Assembly: GCA_041494445.1 (NCBI GenBank)
Contig: JBGQAU010000034.1
Location: forward strand, 1 to 28,195
Direction: 5' to 3'
DNA: 28,195 bases
Source: JAIQFR01 sp041494445
GTDB lineage: Bacteria; Acidobacteriota; Polarisedimenticolia; Polarisedimenticolales; JAIQFR01
In this document: piece after piece, positions 1 to 7,852 of the stretch
Layout: every line of letters starts with the position of its first letter
Position numbering within the stretch: position 1 is the stretch's first letter
Notes under the pieces: model-generated
Databases searched by the model: none
Told to the model about the DNA's origin: nothing
What the model saw: only the letters and a program-made list of their open reading frames with translations
Translations under genes and position numbers: made by a program

Positions 1-1
1 C

Positions 2-319
2 GAGGCGACCGCCGCGATCGTCGGGAGGGCGCCGTTGTACGGAGGATTCCTGCGGCCGACTCCTGGGGCCGCGCTCGATCGCGACGTTCTCGAAGCCTGC
101 GCGTTCGCGGCGCGCTCGACGGGGGGGCTTCTGCGCCTCCTGCCCGCGCTCTGGTCCGGGGCGCACATCGGCCGGCCGGGGGTCCTCGACCGCCGGGTAG
201 CCTGGCTTCGGGCCAGCTCCGAGCATCCCGACGTTCCGGTCCAGCTCGACGGCGAGCTGGCGGGGCGGTTGCCGATGGACTTCGCGATCTCGGACCGGGA
301 GCTGGTCCTGGCCTGCTGA
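2..319 (+). CDS. Diacylglycerol kinase / lipid kinase family protein, C-terminal part (5' end outside window)
   Basis: Only the last 105 codons are present; the frame is open to the left edge, so the true start lies outside the window. The visible part matches the C-terminal beta-sandwich of the DagK/YegS/LCB5 lipid kinase family: a 'LYGGFLRPTPGAALDRDVL' segment corresponds to the family's GGG..p.P.A...DG.L motif, a 'LPALWSGAHIGRPGV' segment matches the conserved L..G.H...P.V stretch, and 'VPVQLDGELAG' matches the terminal V..DGE motif. Family members phosphorylate diacylglycerol, sphingoid bases or related lipids at the cytoplasmic membrane using ATP. The N-terminal GGDGT nucleotide loop cannot be checked because it is missing here. 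Substrate is unknown. The gene ends 66 bp before purC on the same strand. Confidence 0.8.
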   Translation, partial: EATAAIVGRAPLYGGFLRPTPGAALDRDVLEACAFAARSTGGLLRLLPALWSGAHIGRPGVLDRRVAWLRASSEHPDVPVQLDGELAGRLPMDFAISDRELVLAC

Positions 320-325
320 AAGCGG

Positions 326-353
326 TTGACACATCGCCGCGGTCGGGGACATT
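326..353 (+). promoter_or_regulatory. Putative sigma-70 promoter for purC
   Basis: A perfect TTGACA (326-331) is followed 16 bp later by GACATT (348-353), a weak -10. The position, between the end of the lipid kinase gene and the purC start at 386, fits. The -35 is strong and the -10 is poor, so the call is tentative. Confidence 0.4.
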
Positions 354-385
354 CTTCGTCCTCTTCTCATGCTTCCGAAGGTGAA

Positions 386-1284
<899 letters not shown>

Positions 1285-1288
<4 letters not shown>

Positions 1289-2343
1289 AGCCTTCGTGGC
1301 GAGGATCGCGCGACCGGGGCGGCGCCGGCTCGCTCCCTCGGCTTCAGGCACACGGGGAACGACGCGTCGAGACGGCCGGTGTAAGCGTACGTGATGCCGC
1401 GGCAGGCGCCGTGGCAGGCGGCGAAGTCCTCGCAGGAGGCGCAGCGGACGCGGATCCGCTCGCGCGGGTAGGACGCGATCTCGGTCATGCGCGGGTCGTT
1501 CCAGATCTCGCGGAGCGACCGCTCGTTGACGTTCCCTACGACGAAGCGGGGGTCGAGGAGCGACGTGCACGGGTAGACGTCGCCGGTGGACGACAGGTAC
1601 AGCGTCTTCTTTCCGGCGACGCAGGGGTGGAACAGGTTGCCGGCCTCCGATGGGCCGAACCCCGGGTCGAACATCACCTCAGGACTCTCCGACCCCCGGG
1701 CTTCCTCGACGAAGCGGCGCAGGGCGTCCAGCCGGCCGCGGAAGCTGAGGCGCCGCGCGACTGGCTCGCGCTTGCCCGCCCCCCAGGGAACGAACCCGCA
1801 GAAGCGGACCCAGCCCACCTTCTCGCGCCTCGCGAGGTCGAGGAACGGCCGGGCGTCGTCGAGCGACTCGGCGCCGAGGAGCATCGCGAAGCCGACGTCG
1901 AGCTTCAGGCGCCCGCACGCCCTGACGGCCTCCAGGACCCGCTCGAACGCGGCGGCGTCGGTCGCGCGCATCCGCGCGTTCCTCTCCGGGGTCGAGCCGT
2001 CCACGCTGACCTGGACGGTCGAGAAGCCCGCCCGCTTGAGGCTCGCCGCACGCCGCGCGTCGAGGAGCTGGCCGTTGGTCGTGATTCCCGATTCGATTCC
2101 CTTGCGCTTTGCCCGTCGCGCGATCGTCTCGAGGTCCTCGCGGAGGAGCGGCTCGCCCCCGGTGAACCCGATGATCTCGGTCTTCAGCGCGGCCAGCTCG
2201 TCCACCAGCTCGAAGCATTTCTTCGTGGACAGCTCGGGGCGCGGCTCGACCGTCGCGCTGCTGTAGCAGTGGGGACAGCGCAGGTTGCACTGGCGGGTGA
2301 TCTCCCAGCCGACGAGGCGGGGGCGGGCTCGGCGGGCGCGCAT
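1285..2343 (-). CDS. Radical SAM/SPASM protein, distal maturase of a putative RiPP cassette
   Basis: 352 residues. The radical SAM motif C19-x3-C23-x2-C26 lies in 'TRQCNLRCPHCYSSA', the style seen in PqqE, MftC and AlbA-like peptide maturases. 'FTGGEPLLRED' is the GGE SAM-binding motif. The C-terminus carries a complete SPASM cysteine pattern: a C...G-x4-C pair ('GDVYPC'), then C-x2-C-x5-C-x3-C, then a final C near 'FPVCLKP'. This predicts two auxiliary [4Fe-4S] clusters in addition to the SAM cluster. It is the third gene of the minus-strand cassette, 73 bp after the 30-residue peptide gene, with a strong stem-loop in between. I see no Shine-Dalgarno before ATG 2343, so translation may be weak. 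SPASM proteins mostly modify ribosomal peptides, and a role on the neighbouring peptide is inferred from context. Its 3' end overlaps the 3' end of purC by 4 bp. Confidence 0.92.
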
Positions 2344-2369
2344 CGGGGTTCGCGAGGGGGCGACGACGA

Positions 2370-2400
2370 GGGCGGGCCGCGCCGGTCGCGCGGCCCGCCC
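2370..2400 (-). promoter_or_regulatory. Perfect 13-bp GC-rich stem-loop between peptide gene and distal maturase
   Basis: Left arm 2370-2382 and right arm 2388-2400 are perfectly complementary (13 bp, nearly all G-C) with a 5-nt loop at 2383-2387. No T-run follows on the minus strand, so it is not a classical terminator. Its place after a short precursor-like gene and before an enzyme gene suggests a partial terminator or an mRNA-stabilising hairpin that raises peptide output relative to the enzyme. That role is inferred. Confidence 0.6.
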
Positions 2401-2416
2401 AAGGAACGCTTCGCCG

Positions 2417-2509
2417 CTACTTGGCGCGCGGGCAGATCAGGAACAGCATCTTGTAGCAGGAGCAGGGCCTCTTGACCGGCTTGTCTTGAGAGCGAACGAC
2501 GATCTTCAT
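2417..2509 (-). CDS. 30-residue cysteine-containing peptide, putative RiPP precursor
   Basis: ATG at 2509 reads through 30 codons to TAG at 2419-2417. The start is fixed by a full AAGGAGG Shine-Dalgarno (2516-2522) six bases upstream, the best ribosome site in the window. The peptide begins MKIVVRSQDK, continues with PVKRP (11-15) and has a CSCYKMLFLIC segment at residues 16-26, then PRAK. Residues 1-15 look like a charged leader; 16-30 look like a core with Cys16, Cys18 and Cys26, a Tyr and a hydrophobic run. It lies between two SPASM radical SAM genes on the same strand, 60 bp after one and 73 bp before the other. In that position a short cysteine peptide is most simply a maturase substrate, for example for thioether or C-C crosslinks. 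I do not recognise a named precursor family (it is not like SCIFF, PqqA, MftA, or KxxxW peptides). The modification and biological role are unknown. Confidence 0.75.
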   Translation of the reverse strand: MKIVVRSQDKPVKRPCSCYKMLFLICPRAK

Positions 2510-2515
2510 GCGAAT

Positions 2516-2522
2516 CCTCCTT
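2516..2522 (-). promoter_or_regulatory. Consensus Shine-Dalgarno deciding the start of the 30-residue peptide
   Basis: On the minus strand this reads AAGGAGG, fully complementary to the 16S 3' end, with a six-base spacer to ATG 2509. The flanking maturase genes lack comparable sites, which implies the peptide is translated much more strongly than its enzymes. Confidence 0.8.
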
Positions 2523-2569
2523 CGTAGGACTGGTCAACTGCGCTTCTTGAACCATGACTGCGGCCGGAG

Positions 2570-3910
2570 TCAACGTCCGGGTCCGGCGGATGTCACCTCC
2601 TCTCCGCCTTCGGCGCGGTGCCTCAGGACCAGCATCGGGCCCAGGTTGTGCTTCCAGGCGCAGCAGTAACCGCGGTCCGGCAGATCGAGCCGGATCGCGC
2701 GGCGTGGACAACCTCCCATGCAAAGCGGCAGCACCTCGCACTCGCGGCAGCCGGACTTCTCGAACGGGTCCCAGGCGAGGAACCGCTCGGCGTTCCTGCG
2801 CTGCCACGGCTCCGGCTCCTCGACGTGGACGGAGCCGACCGAGACGGCGGGGTCGGACAGGTCCTCCCAGCACTTGAAGAGGGTCCCGTCCGGCCCGACG
2901 ACGAAGGCGAGGTCGGTGTCGGCTCCGCAGGCGCTCCCTCCCGCGACCTCGGGGTAGGCGATCTGGGCGCGCCCCTCGGAGAAGAGGCGCTCGTGAAGGG
3001 CCGCGAGCTTCTCCGGGAACTCCGCCGAGCCGAAGCAGCGGCCGTGAAGGCCGCCGCAGGAGGGATTGTCGTCGAGGACCGGCGCGAAGTAAACGCCCAC
3101 CCGGTCGAGAAGGGCGCGGCGGTCGAGGGTTTCAAGAAGATCCGGGGCCGAGGCCTCGTTGCGGCGATCGAGATTCACGCGGATCGTGACGTTGAGGTGC
3201 CCGGCCGACTCCTCGATCCCCCGAAGAATGCGCGCGAAGGTGCCGCGGCCGTCCGGGAGGCGGCGCCGCGCGTCGTGGATGGGCTCGGGGCCGTCGAGGG
3301 TGACCTGGGCCTCCCGGATGCCCGCGGCGGCGAGCCGCCGGGCGACGCTCTCGTCGAGGAGCCAGCCGTTCGTGACGATCTCGCCGGGGCGCACCTCCGC
3401 CCCGTGGCCGGCGGCGGCCTCCGCGAGGGCCGGGTTGAGCCGCTCGATCGTCCCGAGCCTGAGGGTCGGCTCGCCCCCGAACCAGTTGACGAGCAGGTCC
3501 TCGGCCCCGGCGAGGCGCTTGCGGCAGAACGCGAGGAGGGCCCGCTCCGTCTCCTCGGACATCGGCGGGCCCGCCGCCGTGCGCTCGAAGCAGTAATCGC
3601 AGGCGAAATTGCAGGCGAGCGTCGGAGCGACCGTGAGGAGGAAGTTCCTGCTGCCGATACGGGCCCTGCGACTGTCCGCCCGCTGCGCGGCCAACTCGTC
3701 GGCGTTGTCCTCCACGAGGAAGCCCTCCTCGCGGAGCGTCGTCGACAGTCCGGCCTCCGCGTCGTTCGACGCGGGGGAGCCCGTGAGGAGGCGCGCCACC
3801 ACCGGCTCATCCGCCGGATCGAGGTGCGCGAGCGCCGCCGACGCGGCGTTGAAAAGGAGCGTACCCCCCCCGGGTGCCGGCACCCGAACGTTGTACCGCG
3901 ATGCCTTCAT
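2570..3910 (-). CDS. Radical SAM/SPASM peptide maturase, proximal gene of putative RiPP cassette
   Basis: 446 residues. An N-terminal region of about 95 residues starts 'MKASRYNVRVP' and contains 'GGTLLFNAASAALAHLD', the N-terminal pattern seen in many SPASM peptide maturases and possibly a peptide-binding region. The radical SAM motif is C100-x3-C104-x2-C107 ('CNFACDYCF'), followed by 'NWFGGEPTLR' (GGEP, SAM binding) and 'VTLDGPEPIHDARR'. The C-terminal SPASM domain is complete: a C...'GTLFKC' pair, then C-x2-C-x5-C-x3-C ('CRECEVLPLCMGGC'), then a final CC. The start was set at ATG 3910 because family-like sequence begins there; an upstream extension in the same frame has no conservation I can see. 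It is the first gene of the cassette and diverges from the S46 peptidase gene. It probably acts with the second SPASM enzyme on the 30-residue peptide; the exact chemistry cannot be told from sequence. Confidence 0.92.
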   Translation of the reverse strand: MKASRYNVRVPAPGGGTLLFNAASAALAHLDPADEPVVARLLTGSPASNDAEAGLSTTLREEGFLVEDNADELAAQRADSRRARIGSRNFLLTVAPTLACNFACDYCFERTAAGPPMSEETERALLAFCRKRLAGAEDLLVNWFGGEPTLRLGTIERLNPALAEAAAGHGAEVRPGEIVTNGWLLDESVARRLAAAGIREAQVTLDGPEPIHDARRRLPDGRGTFARILRGIEESAGHLNVTIRVNLDRRNEASAPDLLETLDRRALLDRVGVYFAPVLDDNPSCGGLHGRCFGSAEFPEKLAALHERLFSEGRAQIAYPEVAGGSACGADTDLAFVVGPDGTLFKCWEDLSDPAVSVGSVHVEEPEPWQRRNAERFLAWDPFEKSGCRECEVLPLCMGGCPRRAIRLDLPDRGYCCAWKHNLGPMLVLRHRAEGGEEVTSAGPGR

Positions 3911-3952
3911 GCGGTAATTAACCCCATCGGACCGCCACATCCCGGGCGGACC

Positions 3953-3965
3953 CGTATCGAATACG
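3953..3965. promoter_or_regulatory. Inverted repeat overlapping the RiPP cassette promoter
   Basis: CGTAT-CGA-ATACG is a perfect 5-bp inverted repeat with a 3-bp centre. It covers the predicted -10 of the minus-strand promoter and could be an operator. The arms are short, so chance is possible. Confidence 0.35.
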
Positions 3966-3987
3966 TCCGGAGGGCAGGCGAGGTCAA
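3958..3987 (-). promoter_or_regulatory. Putative promoter of the RiPP cassette
   Basis: On the minus strand TTGACC (3987-3982) is followed after 18 bp by TATTCG (3963-3958). The predicted transcript would start near 3951, leaving about a 40-nt leader before ATG 3910. The -35 is good, the -10 mediocre. Confidence 0.45.
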
Positions 3988-4234
3988 GAGGAAAGAGCGG
4001 GGAAAGAGAGCGCAACAGAGGCCAGGGGCGGTCGACGGAGAGGAAGGACCAACTGCGTTTCCGGTCCCGTGTCCGAGAACGGGCCTAATGTCACGCATCC
4101 TCCCAACGCTCACGTCACCACCCATAACGCATTCTCCTCCCGGTGCCCGGCGCGCCCCGCCGGTGTCGCGCGCCGAGGTGTTGTACCATCCCGCGACAAG
4201 TCCGGGACGGCGGGCTAGGACGAGGAGGTTCCAC

Positions 4235-6325
4235 GTGCGCGGATCACGTGGCGTTGCGAGGCGGAGCGGAGCGTGGCTCCTGGCACCGGTCGTCGTTCTG
4301 TCCGTCATGACGGTTGCGAGCGCGGAGGAAGGGATGTGGACCTTCGACAACCCCCCCTCGAAGCAGCTCAAGGAGCGCTACGGCTTCGAGCCCACCCGGG
4401 AGTGGCTCGATCACTTGCGACTCGCCTCGGTGCGGTTCAACGACGGCGGCTCCGGGTCGTTCGTGAGCCCGAACGGCCTCGTGCTCACCAACCATCACGT
4501 CGCCAGCGAACAGCTCCAGAAGGTCTCGACGCCGGAGAGGGACTACCTCGAGGCCGGATTCCTGGCGCGCGGCCCCTCCGAGGAGATGAAGTGCCCCGAT
4601 CTCGAGCTGAACGTCCTCATCTCCATGGAGGACGTGACCGCTAGGGTCTTCGCGGCGATCAAGCCGGGGATGACCGACAAGCAGGCCAACGACGCGCGGA
4701 AGGGAGTTGTGGCGCGGATCGAGAAAGAGAGCCTCGATGCCACAGGCCTGCGCTCGGACGTGGTGAGCCTGTACGCGGGGGGCGAGTACTGGCTCTACCG
4801 CTACAAGAAGTACACCGACATCCGGCTCGTCTTCGCGCCCGAGAGGCGCATCGCCTTCTTCGGGGGCGATCCCGACAATTTCACGTATCCGCGGCACGAT
4901 CTGGACATGGCGCTCTTCCGCGTCTACGAGAACGACAAGCGGGTAGCGAGCCCCGCTTACCTCAGGTGGAATGCCAAGGGTGCGGCCGCGGGCGATCTGG
5001 TCCTGGTCTCCGGCCATCCCGGGTCCACCGACCGCATGCGAACCCTGGCCCAGCTCGAGTTCTCGCGCGACCGCGAGTACCCGACCTACCTCGAGCTGAT
5101 CCGGCGTCGGCTCGACGTGGTCCGGCGCTATTCGGCGAGGGGCCAGGAGCACGCTCGCGAGGCCGCGAACATGATCTACGGCCTCGAGAACGCCCTCAAG
5201 GCCCTGTCGGGCGAGCACCAGGGGATCAAGGAGCCCCGATTGCTCGCCGGCAAGGCCCGGGACGAGCAGGAGTTCCGGAGGCTCGTGGCGAGCCGGTCCG
5301 ACTGGCAGGCTGCATACGGGGGAGCATGGGGCGAGATCGCGAAGGCCAAGAGCAGGCACCTCGAACGGTACGACAACCTGGCCTACCGAGCGTTCAGCGG
5401 CTACCAGCTGCCCGAAACCGCCATGACCCTCGTGCGCTACGTGACCGAGGTGACGAAACCCGACGGCGAGCGGCTGGAGGAGTACCACGAGGCCGGCCTC
5501 GAGTCGCTCCGTTTCTCGCTCCTGTCGCCGGCGCCCGTCTATCCCGGCCTCGAGGAGGCGCTGCTCGCCGACGACTTCCGGCTCTCGGTGGAAAAACTCG
5601 GACCCGACGACCCCTTCGTCAGGGCCGCGCTGGGAGGAAGGACCCCCGCGGAGGTCGCCAAGGAGCTGATCGCGGGCACCAAGCTGGGCGACCCGGCGGA
5701 ACGGAAGAAGCTCCTGGACGGAGGCGAGGCCGCGGTCGCCGCGTCGACAGACCCCCTTGTGGTCCTCGCCCGCCGCCTCGACCCGATCCGGCGGGAAACG
5801 CGCAAGTGGTACGAGGACAACATCCAGAGCGTCGAGCGGTCGGGAGGCGAGAGGATCGGCAAGGCCCGGTTCGCCGTCTACGGCAAGTCGACCTATCCGG
5901 ACGCGACGTTCACGCTGCGCCTCGCCTACGGCACGGTCAAGGGATACCCGATGAACGGCACCGAGGCGCCTCCCAAGACGACCTTCCACGGCCTTTACGA
6001 CCGGGCCGGGGGGTTCGACTTCAAGCCCCCCTACGATCTGCCCTCTCGCTTCGTCGAGCGAAAGAACGCCCTGGACCTCTCGACACCTCTCAACTTCGTC
6101 ATGAGCGGCGACATCGTCGGCGGGAACTCGGGCTCCCCGGTGGTCAATCGCGCGGGCGAGATCGTGGGCCTGATATTCGACGGCAACATCGAGAGCCTGG
6201 TCGGCCGCTTCGTCTTCGACGAGACCACGAACCGCGCCGTGGCCGTCCACACCGCCGCGATGACGGAGGCGCTCAGGACGCTCTACGACGCCGACGGCCT
6301 CGTAAGGGAGCTGCTCCGGCCGTGA
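4235..6325 (+). CDS. Secreted S46-family dipeptidyl peptidase (DPP7-like)
   Basis: 696 residues, the usual S46 length. It starts with GTG 4235, six bases after GAGGAGG (4222-4228). Residues 1-30 form a signal peptide: basic start, hydrophobic 'WLLAPVVVLSVMTVASA', cleavage before EE. This implies a periplasmic or outer-membrane-associated enzyme. The catalytic triad of this chymotrypsin-fold family is visible: His in 'LTNHHVA' (H87/H88), Asp in 'YPRHDLDMALF' (D222 or D224) and Ser632 in 'GGNSGSPVV'. Eighteen residues after the serine is Gly650 ('IFDGNIE'). In characterised S46 enzymes Gly here goes with DPP7-type preference for hydrophobic or aliphatic P1 residues, and Arg goes with DPP11-type Asp/Glu preference. 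The enzyme should release dipeptides from peptide N-termini for nutrition. The specificity is inferred from that single position. It diverges from the radical SAM cassette and converges with nagZ. Confidence 0.93.
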   Translation: MRGSRGVARRSGAWLLAPVVVLSVMTVASAEEGMWTFDNPPSKQLKERYGFEPTREWLDHLRLASVRFNDGGSGSFVSPNGLVLTNHHVASEQLQKVSTPERDYLEAGFLARGPSEEMKCPDLELNVLISMEDVTARVFAAIKPGMTDKQANDARKGVVARIEKESLDATGLRSDVVSLYAGGEYWLYRYKKYTDIRLVFAPERRIAFFGGDPDNFTYPRHDLDMALFRVYENDKRVASPAYLRWNAKGAAAGDLVLVSGHPGSTDRMRTLAQLEFSRDREYPTYLELIRRRLDVVRRYSARGQEHAREAANMIYGLENALKALSGEHQGIKEPRLLAGKARDEQEFRRLVASRSDWQAAYGGAWGEIAKAKSRHLERYDNLAYRAFSGYQLPETAMTLVRYVTEVTKPDGERLEEYHEAGLESLRFSLLSPAPVYPGLEEALLADDFRLSVEKLGPDDPFVRAALGGRTPAEVAKELIAGTKLGDPAERKKLLDGGEAAVAASTDPLVVLARRLDPIRRETRKWYEDNIQSVERSGGERIGKARFAVYGKSTYPDATFTLRLAYGTVKGYPMNGTEAPPKTTFHGLYDRAGGFDFKPPYDLPSRFVERKNALDLSTPLNFVMSGDIVGGNSGSPVVNRAGEIVGLIFDGNIESLVGRFVFDETTNRAVAVHTAAMTEALRTLYDADGLVRELLRP

Positions 6326-6448
6326 CGCCTTCCCGGTCGGGGGTGAGAGAAACAAGCTGCGTTTCCGACTTCATCCGATCCATGGCCTTATCAACAACCT
6401 GCCAGCTGAACCATCGAAACGGGGGGATCTGCGGATCCGAAACTCCCC

Positions 6449-7513
6449 TCACCCCACTGACGAAAGATCGCGAAACCCCGCGCGAGCGATCTCGAACGCC
6501 GCGAGGTCGACGGCACCCGCGGGATGGCGCGCCGCGGTGGCGCGCACGGTCTCGGCCGCGGCCAGGAGACGCTCCGCGAAAGCGGCATCCGATTCCGCCG
6601 CGCGCATCAGGGCCTCGCGGGCACGCGCGGCGCGATCGAGGTCCTTGCAGTAGAGAAGCAGTTCGCAGCCCGCCACGACCGCCTCGACCGCGGCGCGGCC
6701 GTCCGGATCGAGCGGCGCGATGGCTCCCATCTCGAGGTCGTCGGTCGCGACGAGGCCCCGGTATCCGAGCCGCTCGCGGAGCCAGCCGCCGACGATCGGA
6801 GGGGAGAGCGTCGCGGGTCGTCCCGGCGTCGCGTCGAGCTCGGGGTACGAGCCGTGCCCGACCATCACCACCGCGGCGCGGGATCCGAGACGCCGGTAGG
6901 GCAGGAGATCGCTCGTCGCGAGATCCTCCGCAGAACGCCGGAAAACCGGGAGGTCGAGGTGCGGGTCCACGTTCGTGTCCCGTAGGCCGGGGAAGTGCTT
7001 GAGGCAGCCCGCGACGCCCTCCTCCTGCAACGAGTCGAGAAACGCGCCCGCGAGGCGCGCGACGCTCTCGGGGTCGATCCCGAACGAGCGGTCGCCGATG
7101 ACGCCCGCCGCACCGGGCTCGCCGAGGTCGACGACCGGCGCGAAGTCCAGGTTGAAGCCGAGCGCGCGGAGCGCGCGCCCCGTCGCAAAGGCTGCGGCGC
7201 GCACCGTGGCTTCTCCGCGCGCCGCGAGGGCTGCGGCGCCCGGGGTCGGACCGATCCATGGCCTGAGGCGGCTGACGCGTCCCCCCTCCTGGTCGAGCCC
7301 GAGGAAGTGCCAAGCGGGCAGCACCGCGCCCAGGGCCGTAACGAGGGCGGCGAGGTCTCGCGGCCGGTCGAGGTTCCTCCCGAACAGGATCACCCCTCCC
7401 GGGCGGAGCTGCCGCAGCGCGGTGATCGTCGCGTCTTCGAGGTAGGGCGAGGGGACCCCGACCATGAGCACGCGTCCCGCCGCCTCGCTCCGCTCTTCTG
7501 TCGTCCCGCGCAT
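6449..7513 (-). CDS. nagZ: Beta-N-acetylhexosaminidase, glycoside hydrolase family 3
   Basis: 354 residues, a single GH3 (beta/alpha)8 domain as in NagZ, without the second domain of longer GH3 enzymes. It removes N-acetylglucosamine from muropeptides during peptidoglycan recycling. The NagZ hallmarks are the 'CLKHFPG' loop (K172, H173), the acid/base His185 in 'DPHLDLP' and the nucleophile Asp258 in 'VATDDLEMGAI'. The N-terminal 'GVILFGRNL' and 'FLGLDQEGGRVSRL' substrate motifs are also present. ATG 7513 was preferred over GTG 7519 because GGAG lies five bases before the ATG and would overlap the GTG. There is no signal peptide, so it could be cytoplasmic as in Proteobacteria. It diverges from an M23 peptidase gene and converges with the S46 gene. 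The loop reads KHFPG-L-R-D, whereas most NagZ have KHFPG-(H/R)-G; this is a small local deviation. Confidence 0.93.
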   Translation of the reverse strand: MRGTTEERSEAAGRVLMVGVPSPYLEDATITALRQLRPGGVILFGRNLDRPRDLAALVTALGAVLPAWHFLGLDQEGGRVSRLRPWIGPTPGAAALAARGEATVRAAAFATGRALRALGFNLDFAPVVDLGEPGAAGVIGDRSFGIDPESVARLAGAFLDSLQEEGVAGCLKHFPGLRDTNVDPHLDLPVFRRSAEDLATSDLLPYRRLGSRAAVVMVGHGSYPELDATPGRPATLSPPIVGGWLRERLGYRGLVATDDLEMGAIAPLDPDGRAAVEAVVAGCELLLYCKDLDRAARAREALMRAAESDAAFAERLLAAAETVRATAARHPAGAVDLAAFEIARAGFRDLSSVG

Positions 7514-7534
7514 GTGCACTCCGTTCGGCTCCGC

Positions 7535-7564
7535 ATCGTACGGGGTTCCGGCTGCTCATGACAA
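7535..7564 (-). promoter_or_regulatory. Promoter for nagZ
   Basis: On the minus strand TTGTCA (7564-7559) and TACGAT (7540-7535) are spaced by 18 bp. Transcription would begin near 7528, leaving a short leader that still contains the GGAG ribosome site. Confidence 0.6.
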
Positions 7565-7708
7565 GAGAGCTGCCGAGAGTGGATTACGATTCTGAATTCT
7601 CGATCACCTCTTCGTGATCCACGAGAGGTCGCGGGCGCGGTCGGCCGCGCAACTTTAAAGCTAGATCTCAGGGCACGCATCCTGCAACCACGAATGGGGT
7701 CGGATCGG

Positions 7709-7737
7709 TTGACTAACGCCGATCGGCATGGTAGGTT
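7709..7737 (+). promoter_or_regulatory. Extended -10 promoter for the M23 peptidase gene
   Basis: TTGACT (7709-7714), 17-bp spacer, TAGGTT (7732-7737), with TG one base before the -10 hexamer (extended -10). It predicts a start near 7744 and a leader of about 110 nt before ATG 7853. Confidence 0.55.
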
Positions 7738-7852
7738 TCCGCCTCGACCGATCGAAAAACGACGCGGTGCCGGAACGATTCGGGCACCACCTCCTCGTGG
7801 TCGCGGCAAGAATCGAGTGCGCAACCGCGAGCACACCTGGAGGAAGAAAAGC

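Larger units (their letters stand above)
3911..4234. other. Intergenic region between the RiPP cassette and the S46 peptidase gene
   Basis: These 324 bp separate divergent genes. They hold a plausible minus-strand promoter with an inverted repeat over its -10 (3953-3987), a TACCAT (4184-4189) that could be a plus-strand -10 but lacks a -35, and GAGGAGG (4222-4228), the ribosome site for the peptidase. A minus-strand open frame from ATG 4125 ends in a TGA overlapping the ATG of the maturase. Its third-position composition is not like genes here, so I do not call it. Confidence 0.6.
7514..7852. other. Divergent intergenic region between nagZ and the M23 peptidase gene
   Basis: These 339 bp hold a minus-strand promoter for nagZ and a plus-strand extended -10 promoter for the M23 gene. 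Short hairpins lie between them (GATCAC/GTGATC around 7602-7619; GCGCGG/CCGCGC at 7635-7650), and an AT-rich patch is near 7651-7665. The predicted 110-nt leader of the M23 mRNA contains a GGTGCC/GGCACC stem. I see no known riboswitch or small gene. Confidence 0.6.

Noticed and set aside
1411..2475. Long plus-strand open frame opposite the distal radical SAM gene
   Set aside because: Composition is a low-complexity mirror of the real gene's codons, with no recognisable domain. Long antisense frames are expected at this G+C.
2618..4234. Plus-strand open frame running into the S46 peptidase from 2618
   Set aside because: It is antisense to the radical SAM gene, has no conserved content and would bury the S46 signal peptide. 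The peptidase starts at GTG 4235 behind GAGGAGG.
4244..6355. 703-codon minus-strand open frame opposite the S46 gene
   Set aside because: Antisense shadow of a clear S46 peptidase; no signal, motif or ribosome site.
6350..6375. Shared CTGCGTTTCCG with the region near 4053
   Set aside because: Eleven bases in two places with no flanking similarity is not enough to call a repeat.
6415..6449. Possible terminator between the S46 gene and nagZ
   Set aside because: Only about four G-C pairs with a long loop and no T-run on either strand.
7602..7650. Possible riboswitch or attenuator in the nagZ/M23 intergenic region
   Set aside because: Two short hairpins but no known aptamer core, and they lie upstream of the predicted start of the M23 transcript.
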